Shown here piece by piece: positions 13,024 through 23,280 of a DNA stretch of 64,000 bases; within the stretch, counting starts at the first letter, position 1; every line of letters starts with the position of its first letter. Source of the DNA: Cladocopium goreaui (taxonomy: Eukaryota; Sar; Dinophyceae; Suessiales; Symbiodiniaceae); the NCBI GenBank assembly GCA_947184155.2, contig CAMXCT020001657.1, positions 186,001 through 250,000 of the forward strand, in the 5' to 3' direction. A model generated the notes under the pieces. It made no database searches. It saw nothing but the letters and a program-made list of their open reading frames with translations, and had not been told where the DNA came from. Both the position numbers and the translations under genes were made by a program.

Positions 13024-15064
13024 ATGCTTGCAATGCATCATAGACAGGCCAGGACTGCAGCCGCTCCAGCGTCGAAGCAGCTTTGGCTTCCAACTTGTCA
13101 GTCAGTTCTCGCAAGTAGGTAGGAGGGCCTTTGCGTAAAAGCTCCTCCACTTGCTCCGTGAACCCCAGCAAGATGAGATTCTTCAGTTTGCGGGCACGCG
13201 TCAGCATGACATAGATGGCTAGCCACCAGTCCGCATCCTCTAGGCCACCACCACGACGCAAATCAACCAGCACACCTCCGTCCAAAGTCAAGCCTTGCGC
13301 GCTGTAAGCAGTGCGCAGCATGCCATGCAAAAGCGGGAACTGCCAGCGAATCACTTCAATTTTCTCCGTTTCCTCGCCTAGCTTCAAATCAATTTTGAAC
13401 TCTGCATGCACCAATTCCACAAAGAACAATGTCTTTGCGTCAGTTGTGTGATCGGCCACATTCTGAAACTTTTCTTCCCACGTCTGCAACAGAGCATCTT
13501 CCATGGGCGAATTCTTTCCTTTAAGTAATTTCACCCATATACCTTTGGCCATGTAGTCCGGAAAAAAATGACAGAATCCAGGTTCACGACGGTCCAGGCG
13601 CTTCTGATCTTCATGGTGCAAATCCACTTTCACTACCGATGCCAGTTTGTCTTTAACCAATCCAAGGTGTGGAGCCAAGACATCCGCCAGTCGCACAACC
13701 ATGTTCTCGTGCACCAGTAGCATGCCTTGCAATTTGCCAGTGCGATGCGGGTTTGGAACAGTGAGCAGCTGATGCGTCAGCTGCTTGTCTATGGCTTTAT
13801 TTTTTCTGGAATGCCTTTGGTCAGCAGCTTGCAAACAAAATAACGGCACATCCAGGTCTTGCGCATCTCGATTTGCCCATTCCACCATGCTGCGAGCAAT
13901 GTTCTCCCAATACATGCCAATGACGTGACCATGCTTGAACAAGTCCGTGGTTAGTTCTTTCTTGCAATTTTCGATTTTGCGAGTGCGCAGCTGAGCCAAG
14001 TGATTCTCGGACAAGGGAGCAGCAGGCGTGCACGTGCGCATGGCTGTTGTGATTTCTGGCAGGTGAGCATCCAGAAACCGCTTCGACTTCTTCAAATGAA
14101 TCACTGTATCAATGGTCATCAATGCCGCCTGGGCAGCATGGTGTTCTGTCTGCACTCTGTGCGGCATTTTGCGGATCAGCTCTTCGAGATTGTCAGCTAA
14201 GGAGATCTCGTTGGCAGGCTTGATCTGCAAAAAATCACCTGCAATCAGCAAAATTGGTATGTGTCCCATGAGCTCTCCTGGGTGGAAATAGCTGGCTGGA
14301 TCAAGGCCTTCATCTTGACGGGCGCGCATGCTGCGGTAAAGCATCATGTTTTCCACTGCAGCTGGCACCAAACTGATTTCATCTTGAATGATTAAAATTT
14401 TCGGCTGCCAGCGTTGTTTCATCTCTTGCTCTTTTGTCTTCAAGGCCAAATGCTTGTTGCGCAAACTGGCTACACGATACGAGCAAGCAGTATGACATGT
14501 TCGCGCGCGATAGACATCATTGGAAATGGCATCCGATTGGGCATGGCTGAAGGTGGCAATCATGTATCGCTCTTCTTCTCCGGGCCTGGCTGGAAAAAAG
14601 TGACAAAAAACATCCAGCATGAGCTCCAAAATGATTGTCGTCTTGCCAGTGCCACCGGCGCCAATCAAAAGGCATGCGTGCTGCGCACGTTTTCGCAAAG
14701 GTATTTTGTTCTCTTCTTCCTGTAAAGCGACATCCATTGCCTCACCAAACCATCTGCAAGCAGACAATTGCTCCGGCGCCAGCTTGAATCCAGCGGCAGA
14801 CTTTTCAAACGCAGCAACCTTCCGCGCCATCGCTGCAGATGGCTTGCTAAAGGTGCGCCATTCTGCTTCTGGCATCGCGACATCACTGTTTGCAGCCAAC
14901 TCTCCTGCGCGCTCTGCGCAGTCGCTCGTAGCAGCCCGGTCCGCCGACAAGCGGCTGAGGCCCATGCTATCATTTGTCATGGCGGCGCGCTGAGCATCCA
15001 GTAGCGGCTGCGTGATCATGGGCACTTTCTCTTTCAACCTCAGTTGTTCTGCTCGTGGATTCAC
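13019..15064 (-). CDS. PIF1-like SF1B DNA helicase frame, 681 codons
   Basis: This is an ATP-dependent helicase of the PIF1/RecD-like branch of superfamily 1. Visible motifs are Walker A GAGGTGKTT (residues 135-143), Walker B IIQDE (225-229), motif III GDFLQ (276-280), a motif V region TAYSAQGLTLDG (585-596) and motif VI YVMLTRARKL (618-627). PIF1 enzymes unwind DNA 5' to 3' in replication and telomere or mitochondrial maintenance, and related genes ride on mobile elements. The frame drawn opens with GTG. The first ATG is at 15,017-15,019 (residue 16), and the frame is open back to 15,097. It overlaps the upstream 114-codon frame by a -1 shift, so the real gene may be one longer protein broken by a 1-base indel. 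There are no other disruptions over 2 kb. The gene is missing from the duplicate block, which argues for a mobile or acquired copy. Confidence 0.8.
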   Translation of the reverse strand: MNPRAEQLRLKEKVPMITQPLLDAQRAAMTNDSMGLSRLSADRAATSDCAERAGELAANSDVAMPEAEWRTFSKPSAAMARKVAAFEKSAAGFKLAPEQLSACRWFGEAMDVALQEEENKIPLRKRAQHACLLIGAGGTGKTTIILELMLDVFCHFFPARPGEEERYMIATFSHAQSDAISNDVYRARTCHTACSYRVASLRNKHLALKTKEQEMKQRWQPKILIIQDEISLVPAAVENMMLYRSMRARQDEGLDPASYFHPGELMGHIPILLIAGDFLQIKPANEISLADNLEELIRKMPHRVQTEHHAAQAALMTIDTVIHLKKSKRFLDAHLPEITTAMRTCTPAAPLSENHLAQLRTRKIENCKKELTTDLFKHGHVIGMYWENIARSMVEWANRDAQDLDVPLFCLQAADQRHSRKNKAIDKQLTHQLLTVPNPHRTGKLQGMLLVHENMVVRLADVLAPHLGLVKDKLASVVKVDLHHEDQKRLDRREPGFCHFFPDYMAKGIWVKLLKGKNSPMEDALLQTWEEKFQNVADHTTDAKTLFFVELVHAEFKIDLKLGEETEKIEVIRWQFPLLHGMLRTAYSAQGLTLDGGVLVDLRRGGGLEDADWWLAIYVMLTRARKLKNLILLGFTEQVEELLRKGPPTYLRELTDKLEAKAASTLERLQSWPVYDALQAS

Positions 15065-15405
15065 TGCAGTGCCACTCGCGGCTTGTAGGCCGCAGTTCTA
15101 TGCAACGCTTCTTCATCCCCTGTCAAGGGCAAAAGGCCGACAGAAATCATGTCGCGCACAAACTTGGTGGAATCTTCCCAACGTTGAATCTCTTCTAGCT
15201 GCGGTGCAATGAAATCTCCAATCTCGAAGAAGGGCGTTCCCTCAGCACAAGCGCCTTTGGCGAATAGCAAGAAGGATTTATTCGATCTATGCGGCAATCT
15301 CTCTGCATAGTTCTCAAAGGCAACGTCTACACCAAACAAAAGCTGCGCAAATTTCACAGTGTCATCCCAACTCGTGACACCAAATGGCCATGATCTCTTT
15401 GCCAT
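15061..15405 (-). CDS. 114-codon frame, probable N-terminal part of the helicase gene
   Basis: It starts at an ATG in a favourable context (GAGCCATGGC in sense) and ends in TGA at 15,061-15,063. That TGA overlaps the GTG that opens the helicase frame, as GTGA. The peptide is soluble and acidic, with a WDDTVKFAQLLFG stretch, and no domain is recognised. No slippery heptamer is visible in the 37-nt overlap, so programmed -1 shifting is not supported. A base deletion or a sequencing indel in a single PIF1-like gene of about 795 codons is the simplest reading. Downstream domain order would then be a short N-terminal extension followed by the helicase core. Confidence 0.5.
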   Translation of the reverse strand: MAKRSWPFGVTSWDDTVKFAQLLFGVDVAFENYAERLPHRSNKSFLLFAKGACAEGTPFFEIGDFIAPQLEEIQRWEDSTKFVRDMISVGLLPLTGDEEALHRTAAYKPRVALQ

Positions 15406-16296
15406 GGCTCTTGAAACACAAGACCTTCCCGGTCAAAACCAGTTCAGTCCCAATGTGTTCAAACTTCCCAAGTGCAAAAAGACAGTGTCCATCTTGCAGT
15501 GTCAAGCGACATCTAAATATCTAGATCGTATGTAACTTCTCCACTCTTTCTCACTGAAACATTTCGAAGAGATACACCTACTACATTTATATTCTCAAGC
15601 GTTTCATCTCCCTATCCTTTGAGCACTATTATCTTATTCACGTTTCTGCTTGTGCTTGAGCTCGCGTCGGCTGTTGCGCAAGGTCCCAAAGCACAAGCTG
15701 CTTTCCAAATCACTTATCCAACACTTTTGAAAGCAGCCACTGGCCAATGTGCTTACTTCCACTCAAACTCCTCGCCTGCGCAGCACTCGCAGATTGGTCA
15801 CCCTCGGCCATCACCTGCCAAGCAAACAAAAACACGCAAGAAGACACTACTGATCACATAACCTCCTCCTGCTGAATGCTTCTATGATGATGTCCATCCT
15901 GCCTCTGGCCCGCGATCGAGTAGATGAGGGCTCAAATGCTCCAACAAATGTTCCGATGTCACATATCCACCATGCTACCATAGCTGTGATACACAATAGA
16001 AACTCTGTGTGATGTTGACTGTCTCAAGCATCAATCCAGCATGAGATCCCTTCAAGTAATTTGTAGTAACTTGCTGTAAGATGTTGCCTGTCTCAAGCGT
16101 CTTTGCAAACAGCTCCAAAGGTACAGAAATGGAAATGTCTCTGTCCACCCCAGTGACTCTGTCATCTGTTCAAACTGATTGCTTCAAACTTTGCCACCCG
16201 CAAAGTCAGAAGTGGCATTGCCCCGATCACACTACCACACACCTGCAAGTTCGCAAGTAATATATCACATACTTGTCTGATATTCTTTCTAACTTT
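15406..16296. other. Gene-free stretch upstream of the helicase frames
   Basis: At 15,422-15,455 there is a degenerate copy of the 53-bp repeat found at the helicase 3' end. The rest is ordinary AT-rich sequence with no long frame, and any promoter of the helicase frame would lie here. No TATA-like element could be assigned with confidence. Confidence 0.4.
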
Positions 16297-16888
16297 CTTC
16301 TGCACATTCTTTGTCCCATATCTTCCTACATGAGGTCCGGCAGGGAAAGATTTGCCAATGCCAGAAGATATGTCAGATAGAGATATGCCAGAAGATATGC
16401 CAGATAGAATGCCAGATAGAATGCCAGATAGAATGCCAGATAGATATGCCAGAAGATATGCCAGAAGATAAGATATGCCAGAAGATATGCCAGATAGAAT
16501 GCCAGAAGATATGTCAGATAGAATGCCAGAAGATATGCCAGATAGAATGCCAGAAGATTTGCCAGATAGAATGCCAGAAGATATGCCAGATAGAATGCCA
16601 AATAGAATGTCAGAAGATATGTCAGATAGAATGCCAGAAGATGTGCCAGTAAGAACATGTATAAATGTCATGCTGGGGATCACACGAAGTAAAGTAATTT
16701 CTTCTGCACATTCTTTGTCCCATATCTTCCTACATGAGTTCCGGCAGGGAACACTTGGCATGGATACTCGCGGTTGAGGTCCGGCAGGGAACACTTGGCA
16801 TGGATACTCGCAGATGAGGTCCGGCAGGGAACACTGGGCGTGGGTGGTCGTGGTTGAGGTCCGGCAGAGAACACTGTGGATCGCGGGT
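16297..16888. repeat. Minisatellites of ATGCCAGAAGAT type and 48-bp type
   Basis: From about 16,355 to 16,650 irregular units of ATGCCAGAAGAT and ATGCCAGATAGA alternate. From 16,735 to 16,880 a unit of about 48 bp with the core GGTCCGGCAGGGAACACT repeats three to four times. A stretch of about 45 bp at 16,297 (CTTCTGCACATTCTTTGTCC and onward) recurs at 16,701, bracketing the first array. The frames that read as MPED/MPDR repeats are by-products of the array. Confidence 0.85.
16663..16701 (-). repeat. 39-bp terminal-inverted-repeat-like sequence, right
   Basis: It is the inverted partner of 12,459-12,497, with two mismatches. It lies between the two minisatellites, about 1.3 kb beyond the start of the paired helicase frames. 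Confidence 0.6.
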
Positions 16889-16894
16889 CGCAGT

Positions 16895-17020
16895 TGAGCA
16901 AGGACGACGAGGACGACGAGGACGACGAGGACGACAAGGACGACAAGGATGACAAGGAGGACGAGGAGGAGAGGAGGAGGAGGAGAGGAGGACGAGGCAG
17001 GAGGAGGAGGCAACTGACAT
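16895..17020. repeat. GACGAGGAC microsatellite and purine-rich tract
   Basis: Tandem GACGAGGAC-type units pass into a GGAGGAGGAGAGG tract. The sequence is low complexity, and the Leu/Val- or Ser-rich frames across it are artefacts. Confidence 0.85.
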
Positions 17021-17068
17021 AAAATCTAACAACCCTCACCTGGCAGGTGGGAAAAAATGATGAATAAA

Positions 17069-17100
17069 TAAAGAGGAGTGTTTCCCGGATCTTTTGGAAA
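17069..17100 (+). repeat. 32-bp direct repeat, right copy
   Basis: This is an exact copy of 12,431-12,462. Around it a GGAAAAAATGATGAATAAA-like phrase also occurs twice (17,050 and 17,096). Confidence 0.8.
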
Positions 17101-17214
17101 AAATGATGAATAAAAGGACCGGATAACCCCACAAATCAACTTCTTCCAATAATGCGCCAGAAATGTTGTAGCGGGGATGGGGAAGGAAGGAAAGACAAAG
17201 GAGGAGGTGGAGGA

Positions 17215-18075
17215 AAGATGGTGTGTGACAAAGTTGCGTGTGAAAGATGATGTGTGTGAAAGATGGTGTGCGAAAGATGGTGTGTGACAAAGCTGTGTGT
17301 GAAAGATGGTGTGTGAAAGATGGTGTGTGACAAAGTTGTGTGTGTGAAAGATTGTGTGTGTGACAAAGTGGTGTGTCAAAGATGGTGGGTGACAAAGTTG
17401 TGTGTGTGTGTGAAAGATGGTGTGTCAAAGAGGGTGTGTGAAAGATGGTGTGAGAAGTGGAGCTGTGATGGGTTGTGATGTGATAAGTGAGGTGTGAGAA
17501 GTGAGGTGTGAGAAGTGGAGCTGTGATGAGTGAGTGTGTGAGAAGTGAGGTGTGAGAAGTGGAGCTGTGATGAGTTGTGATGTGATAAGTGAGGTGTGAG
17601 AAGTGGTGTGAGTGTGAGCTGTGAGAAATGGTGTGAGAAGTGGAGCTGTGATGAGTTGGAAGTGATAAGTTGTGATGAGTTGTGATGAGAAGTTGTGATG
17701 TGATAAGTGAGGTGTGAGAAGTGAAGCTGTGATGGCTTGTGATGATGAGTGGAGTTGTGATGAGTGGTGATGAGTTGTGATGAGAAGTGGACCTGTGAGA
17801 AGTGATGAGAAGTGGAAGTGTGAGAAGTGGAGCTGTGATGAGTTGTGATGAGCAGTGGAGCTGTGATGAGTGAGGTTTGAAAAGTGGAGCTGTGATGAGT
17901 TGGGATGTGATAAGGTGTGATGAGACAGTGATAAGTGGGGAGTGAGATGCGGTGTAGTGATGAGTGGTGAATGATGAGTGACATGTGATAAGTGGTGAGT
18001 GAGCCGTGAGAATGGTAAGTGAGAAGTGATGAGTGAGATGTGATAAGTGGTGCGTGATGAGGGGTGAATGATAAG
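17215..18075. repeat. GTGTGAGAAGTGG / GTGTGAAAGATGG minisatellite
   Basis: About 860 bp of purine/T-rich short tandem units: GTGTGTGAAAGATGG in the left half, GAGAAGTGGAGCTGTGATGAG in the right. All long frames here (His/Ser/Thr-rich on the minus strand) follow from the lack of stop codons in the repeat. Confidence 0.9.
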
Positions 18076-19220
18076 TGGCGCCTGCCACGTGAAAGCACCC
18101 GCGGCCCCAGCGGCGGCCACGCGCGCCGCAGCTCGTCCAGGAGGCTCTGTGTACTGCGCCTGCCACGCGAAAGGCAACCGCGGCCCCAGCGGCGCCCAGG
18201 CGCGCCGCAGTTTTGCAGGAGGCTCTGTGTACTGCGCCTGCCACGCGAAAGGCAGCCAGGAAGCTCTCTGCAGGAGGCTCTGTGTAGTGCGCCTGCCACG
18301 CGAAAGGCAGCCAGGAAGCTCTGTGTACTGAGCCTGCCACGCAAAGCCAGCCGCGGCCCAGCGGCGCCCACGCATGCTGCTGCTGTGTACTGCGCCTGCC
18401 ACGCGGAAGCAGCCAGGAAGCTCTCTGTACTGCCACGCGAAGCCAGCCGCGGCCCAGCGGCGCCCACGCATGCTGCAGCTCCTCCAGGAGGCTCTGTGTA
18501 CTGCGCCTGCCAGGCCAAAGGCAGCCAGGAAGCTGGAGGCTCTGTGTACTCCGCCTGCCACGCGAAAGGCAGCCAGGAAGCTCTCGGTACTGCGCCTGCC
18601 ACACGAAGCCAGCCGCGGCCCAGCAGGAGGCTCTGTGTACTGCGCCGGCCATGCGAAAGGCAGCCAGGAAGCTCTCTGTACTGCGCCTGCCACGCCCACG
18701 CGCGCCGCAGCTCCTCCAGGAGGCTCTGTGTACTGCGCCTGCCACGCGAAAGGCAGCCAGGAAGCTCTCTGTACTGCACCTGCCACGCCAAAGCCAGCCA
18801 CGGGCCAGCGGCGCCCAAGCGCGCCGCAGCTCCTCCAGGAGGCTCTGTGTACTGCGCCTGCCAGGCCAAAGGCAGGCAGGAAGCTCTGTGTACTGCGCCA
18901 CACGAAGCCAGCCGCGGCCCAGCGGCGCCCACGCGCGCCGCAGCTCCTCCAGGAGGCTCTGTGTACTGCGCCTGCCACGCGAAAGGCAGCCAGAAAGCTC
19001 TCTGCGTACTGCGCCGGCCATGCGAAATGCAGCCAGGAAGCTCTCTGTACTGCGCCTGCCACGCGTGCCACGCGAAGCCAGCCGCGGCCCAGCGGCGCCC
19101 ACGCGCGCCTCAGCTCGTCCAGGAAGCTCTGTCCACGCGAAAGGCAGCCAGGAAGCTCTCTGTACTGCACCTGCCACGCCAAAGCCAGCCACGGGCCAGC
19201 GGCGCCCACGTGCGTGCGTG
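18076..19220. repeat. GC-rich minisatellite island
   Basis: Compound units recur across about 1.1 kb: one with core CTGTGTACTGCGCCTGCCAC followed by GCGAAAGGCAGCCAGGAAG, the other with core CAGCGGCGCCCACGCGCGCC. The GC content is far above the neighbouring sequence. Both strands stay open for hundreds of codons. The minus frame of 718 codons and the plus frame of 397 codons are therefore not evidence of a gene: their products are repeats with no domain. The array ends sharply into GTGA repeats. Confidence 0.85.
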
Positions 19221-19510
19221 CCTGCCTGCGTGCGTGCGTGCGTGCGTCAGTGACTGAGTGAGTGAGTCAGTGAGTCAGTGAGTCAGTGAGGCAGTGAGGC
19301 AGTGAGGCAGTGAGGCAGTGAGGCAGTGAGTGAGAGTGAGTGAGTGAGTGGGTGAGTCAGTGAGTGAGAGTGAGTGAGTGAGTGGGTGAGTGAGTGAGTG
19401 AGTGAGTCAGTGAGTCAGTGAGTCACAGAGTGAGTGAGTGAGTGAGTGAGTGATCGAGTGAGTGTGAGTGGGATGAGATGTGAATGAGGGAGATAGGGAA
19501 TGAGTGATGA
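19205..19510. repeat. GTGC and GTGA/GTCA microsatellite
   Basis: A GTGCGTGC run is followed by about 280 bp of GAGTGAGTCAGT-type repeats, which then fade into unique sequence. Confidence 0.9.
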
Positions 19511-19599
19511 GTGAGGAGGAGGCGGCGGAGGAGGCGAAGGAGCGGAGCCCCGGCGGGATCCAAGCGAAAAACAAGAACCCCACACAGTGATGTGGGGAA

Positions 19600-22330
19600 T
19601 AATTTCCATACATATCCTCTTCATTCTTTGAGATGCAATTATAACATATAGGATCATATAGGCACATACTTTAGAGTTTAAACTGTTCGATCTGTTTGGG
19701 GGTTGCAATGTGGGTGAAGCTGGTGTGCCACACCTAAAGCGGGGCATGATACACATTCATTTGGATGAGTTATGACAACCTGACCACGACATCGCTGCAA
19801 ATTATGGTTAGTAAGGGTAACTGCTTCAGGTGGGTGAACCGGAGATAGACCCACAATTATGTCCAATGTGAAGACTGCCACCTGAGTCGTTGCAGAGCCT
19901 AGTGGTAAGACAGTAGCAACATGGAACTTAAAAACTAGGCCCTTTATGACACGTTCATACCTTCCATAGTGGTTGCTTTGTTGCATCAGACCAGACTGTG
20001 TCCATGCACAGTAGCTTCAAGAGATTTATATGCACATATATTTCAATGCAAAATAGTCGGGACCTTAAGTTTGTTTACAGCTTCAGCCAAAGTTTCGCTC
20101 AAGAAACCATGGCGCCATCAGATATGTCCAGTATATTAATGTATATTTTTTGTTTATTTGTTTATTTAAATATCTATTTAATCTATTTATATATTTATTT
20201 ATATTTATTTATGTTGTTATTTATTTTTCTTTATAACCACATGTGGAGAACAGCCTGGTATTGAGTTCTCCATTTGCTGCCTCGTGGCCCTGTTGAGGTA
20301 CCAATTTGCCCAAGACTGGACACATCTCCATTGCCCCCCAACAACTTTCCATGGCAGATGAGCTCGCGGCCGCTTGCTGCTGCTTAGCTGTGGCCAGTGC
20401 TCCAGAAACTGTGTGGAGTCTTGGACCAAGGGGAGTCACCTGTTGTCATGGGGCATTTTTGAAGTTTTTTTGGGAGTCGTTGCGGAGATTAACAATGAGT
20501 AGCTACAAGAGGTGCGGTGGGAATCAAATACCCAATCAGAGAATGTCTGACAAACCCACCGCTCACATGTTTGGCATATTATTTGACACAGGCAGGCAAT
20601 CCCTGCTGCTTGCGCCACTGCAAGACGGAAGCTTCATTTGTTTTTGCTTGCAACATGTCAGCTACTGTTGGTTTAACATATTTTGGATGTTCGTTTTTGC
20701 CAGTGATTCCATACGACTAGTCCGACTAGTCCGACTAGTCCAAACATTTTACATCTGTCCATTCCGAAACGGAACCCCAAAATGAAGACGTTCAAGTCAA
20801 TACTTTACTAGACCTGGGCTATAAGAAGAAGGGGATCAATAATCTGACTTTATCCCACCAATATTTGGATATATCATTGTTCCTCGGCTGGAGTGAGGCA
20901 TGTGCACTCCATGATTGGACAAGGGACACAAACTATCCCTGGCAACAAGCGGAACAAGCTGATAAGGACGTCTGGGAGTTGAGGGGATGATGCCATGACC
21001 ATTTGGCTGTTGGAAGAGGCATGTTTTTTTTTGTAAACTCCGGTTTGTGCCAAACTTGAACTAGAATAAACAAAATCTTAAATTTGAGAATTTGCCTTGC
21101 TTGGAACTGATCTTTGACATATATATATATATGTGACATGTGGTTGCGGCGCGTGGGTGTATTTGTTTTCGGTCCATGAGCGTGAGGACCATGCTTCACA
21201 ATTTTTATTGTTCTCCCTGACCAGTTACAAGTTGGTTCCACGGCGGCAGTTTGGGACTCATGCTGGTTTGGGCGCCTGGAGATTCCTGTCTGGATGTTCC
21301 TGGGTTACTGGTGGCCTATTGGATCCTGCAATTTGTGACCCATCGGTCCGAGGTTGTTGGGCCGATCACAATGCTGGAGACCTTGGCATGTGCGGGAACG
21401 AGACGAAGAAAAGGGGTGGCGAAGTTGAGAGCGGGCTTTGTCTGAAAATGGGTGAACTTACGCACATAATACCAGTTTCAATAGGGAATAAGTATGATAA
21501 ACTTTTAAGATCTTATAAGCTATAAGCTATTAAATTTTGGGGCGTCCCATTTTTAGACAAATCTAGATGTCATGGGTGTCTTGGCGAGCAGCTGTTGTTG
21601 CTTGAAGCCCCTGAAACCAAACTTTCTTGGGATTCTTTGACAATGGGGCATATCACCAAATTGCAATTGTAATGCTGACAAACCATCAGTTGTTTGGGGC
21701 GCCCCCAGTTTTAGAAAACTCACGTGAGGCGGTCCAGTGGTAGGTAGTTTCAATGTGTGCGTTCCGATCCATCCTTTAACATGTGATGATCTAGACTGCA
21801 TTGTTTCAAAGCGGGGATCATTTTTACATGTTGTCAATTCATGTTTATTATGCATCAAGGGATGATGATCCCCCGCAATAGCAAAAGCATGGTTTCCGGC
21901 AGGATTCCTTTAAATTTTCCCAGGCGTGAGCCATGCGTTTTTTTTCCTTCATCATGAGGGCTTACATAGCAGCTACTCTAAAACTAGAAGGGTAATGGGT
22001 TGCCCCTGAAATAGCAAGGGTGATAGTTTCTGTGCTGTAACCCAATACTTCCTGACAAGGGGTTCCATTCCTATCTAACATTTGATTCCTTACGTGCTGG
22101 GCCAAACCCTCTGAGAAAGCACCGGCAAAAGAAAACTTCCTGCAGCATACGCCTGATATAGACACCCGTCTGGTTGCACTGTGGTTGGACCATTGTTGGT
22201 GTCTGAGAAACCCTTTGGATCGGTACCTCCCAAAAGTGGTAAGCGCACGGCCACTCTGCGCTGAACCATCAGAGCCATGGCAAGGGTCCAGCGGTCCGAT
22301 CCGGAGAGGAGAATGAAGGCAAGGTAGCAG
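19600..22330. repeat. Segmental duplication copy 1, middle part
   Basis: Collinear with 54,970-58,170. Anchors: 19,640-19,960 with 54,975-55,290; 20,000-21,000 with 55,345-56,400; 21,120-21,440 with 56,470-56,890; 21,540-21,610 with 56,960-57,030; 22,265-22,315 with 58,118-58,170. No convincing gene. An AT-rich tract of TATTTATTTA type lies at 20,130-20,230. Confidence 0.75.
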
Positions 22331-22490
22331 AGATACGCCCACAAAAAAGCATACATAGTTGTGTTCATAACCTATTACTGTAATATGCATGTATTTTTTG
22401 TATACATGTATACATACATATGTGCCAGTACTGTGTATGTGCCACAAGTATGCATAGCTGTCATAGCTGTATACATGCAAATACTTATAG

Positions 22491-22947
22491 CACACTTGCT
22501 CAGAACAACGTTTCAAATTTGGATGGTGGAATGTATCTAACGCGCATGTACTTATGGCACACTTGCTCAGAGCAACGTTTCAAATGTAGATGTTGGAGTT
22601 GCGATCCCTTTGCTTCCATCTTTAATAGCGAAATGTTGTCACCTTTATCCGTCCAAAGGCTTAACTTCCAAAATAGATTCCTGATCAAGATCTTGCCAAA
22701 TGTAGATGCAAACGACGTGAAAGTATCGACCAATCCTGATTGCGGTAACGATGCAGCAAAGTAAAATGAAAATGACTTGCCGGTTCTGAGCTTAGCCGGT
22801 TGCTATAACTGATGCAGATACGTGGGTTGAGCATCCCCAATCCATATCACTGTGCAACAGATGCGTCTTCGTTGGATGGAGACATCTGATGCACTCTCCA
22901 TCCCCCTGCAAACAAGAAGAAGTTTTACATCTATTCAGATGACACAC
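22491..22947 (+). repeat. Direct repeat C, left copy
   Basis: It matches 33,158-33,484. Its first 65 bp are themselves imperfectly repeated from about 22,556. It ends in TTTTACATCTATTCAGATG followed by ACACACAC, where the A element begins. Confidence 0.7.
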
Positions 22948-23280
22948 ACTAGACATAGAGTGGATCTTTTAAGAGATCCATCGGGAACTGAGTCCTTAAA
23001 CATGCAACTATATAGATTAGTTACTTATATATATATATACACATAGAGGACTACGGTGGCCACCAGCTGCGACTTAAATGCGCCCAGGTGCACCACCGAA
23101 GTCCTGCGGGTACGTTTGCACGGGTCCCGGGGAGGTGTCTTCGTTGGTCACCGACCCCCCCGGGACCCCGGTGACCCCCTGCATAGCCCCTGCTCTACCC
23201 CTGCTCTATTAGAAAGGGAGAAGAAGGAAGAAAGAAAAAAGGATAAGTTTTACATCTATTTAGATGCTACACACACACAC
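22948..23280 (+). repeat. Direct repeat A, left copy
   Basis: It begins CACACTAGACATAGAGTGG. It has a hairpin GGATCTTTTAAGAGATCC near the left end, a TATATATATA tract, a GC-rich core and a purine tract. It ends in the hairpin ACATCTATTTAGATG plus (AC)n. An approximately 73-codon frame shared by both A copies opens with GTG and is not called as a gene. Confidence 0.8.

Larger units (their letters stand above)
12160..19600. other. Helicase and minisatellite island, absent from copy 2
   Basis: The flanks (about 12,110-12,150 and 19,640 onward) match adjacent positions in copy 2 (about 54,800-54,840 and 54,975 onward), where only about 140 bp lie between them. The 7.4 kb between is therefore specific to copy 1. 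It holds a PIF1-like helicase frame, inverted and direct repeats around it, and several minisatellites. Either it was inserted in copy 1 or lost from copy 2. Its patchwork structure suggests more than one event. Confidence 0.65.

Noticed and set aside
16162..17013. 283-codon frame with poly-Val/Leu and Ser-Gly-Ile repeats
   Set aside because: It translates the ATGCCAGA and GACGAGGAC microsatellites and has no gene signature.
17036..19192. 718-codon minus-strand and 397-codon plus-strand open frames
   Set aside because: They run through minisatellites on both strands at once. Openness comes from repeat units without stops, and there are no domains.
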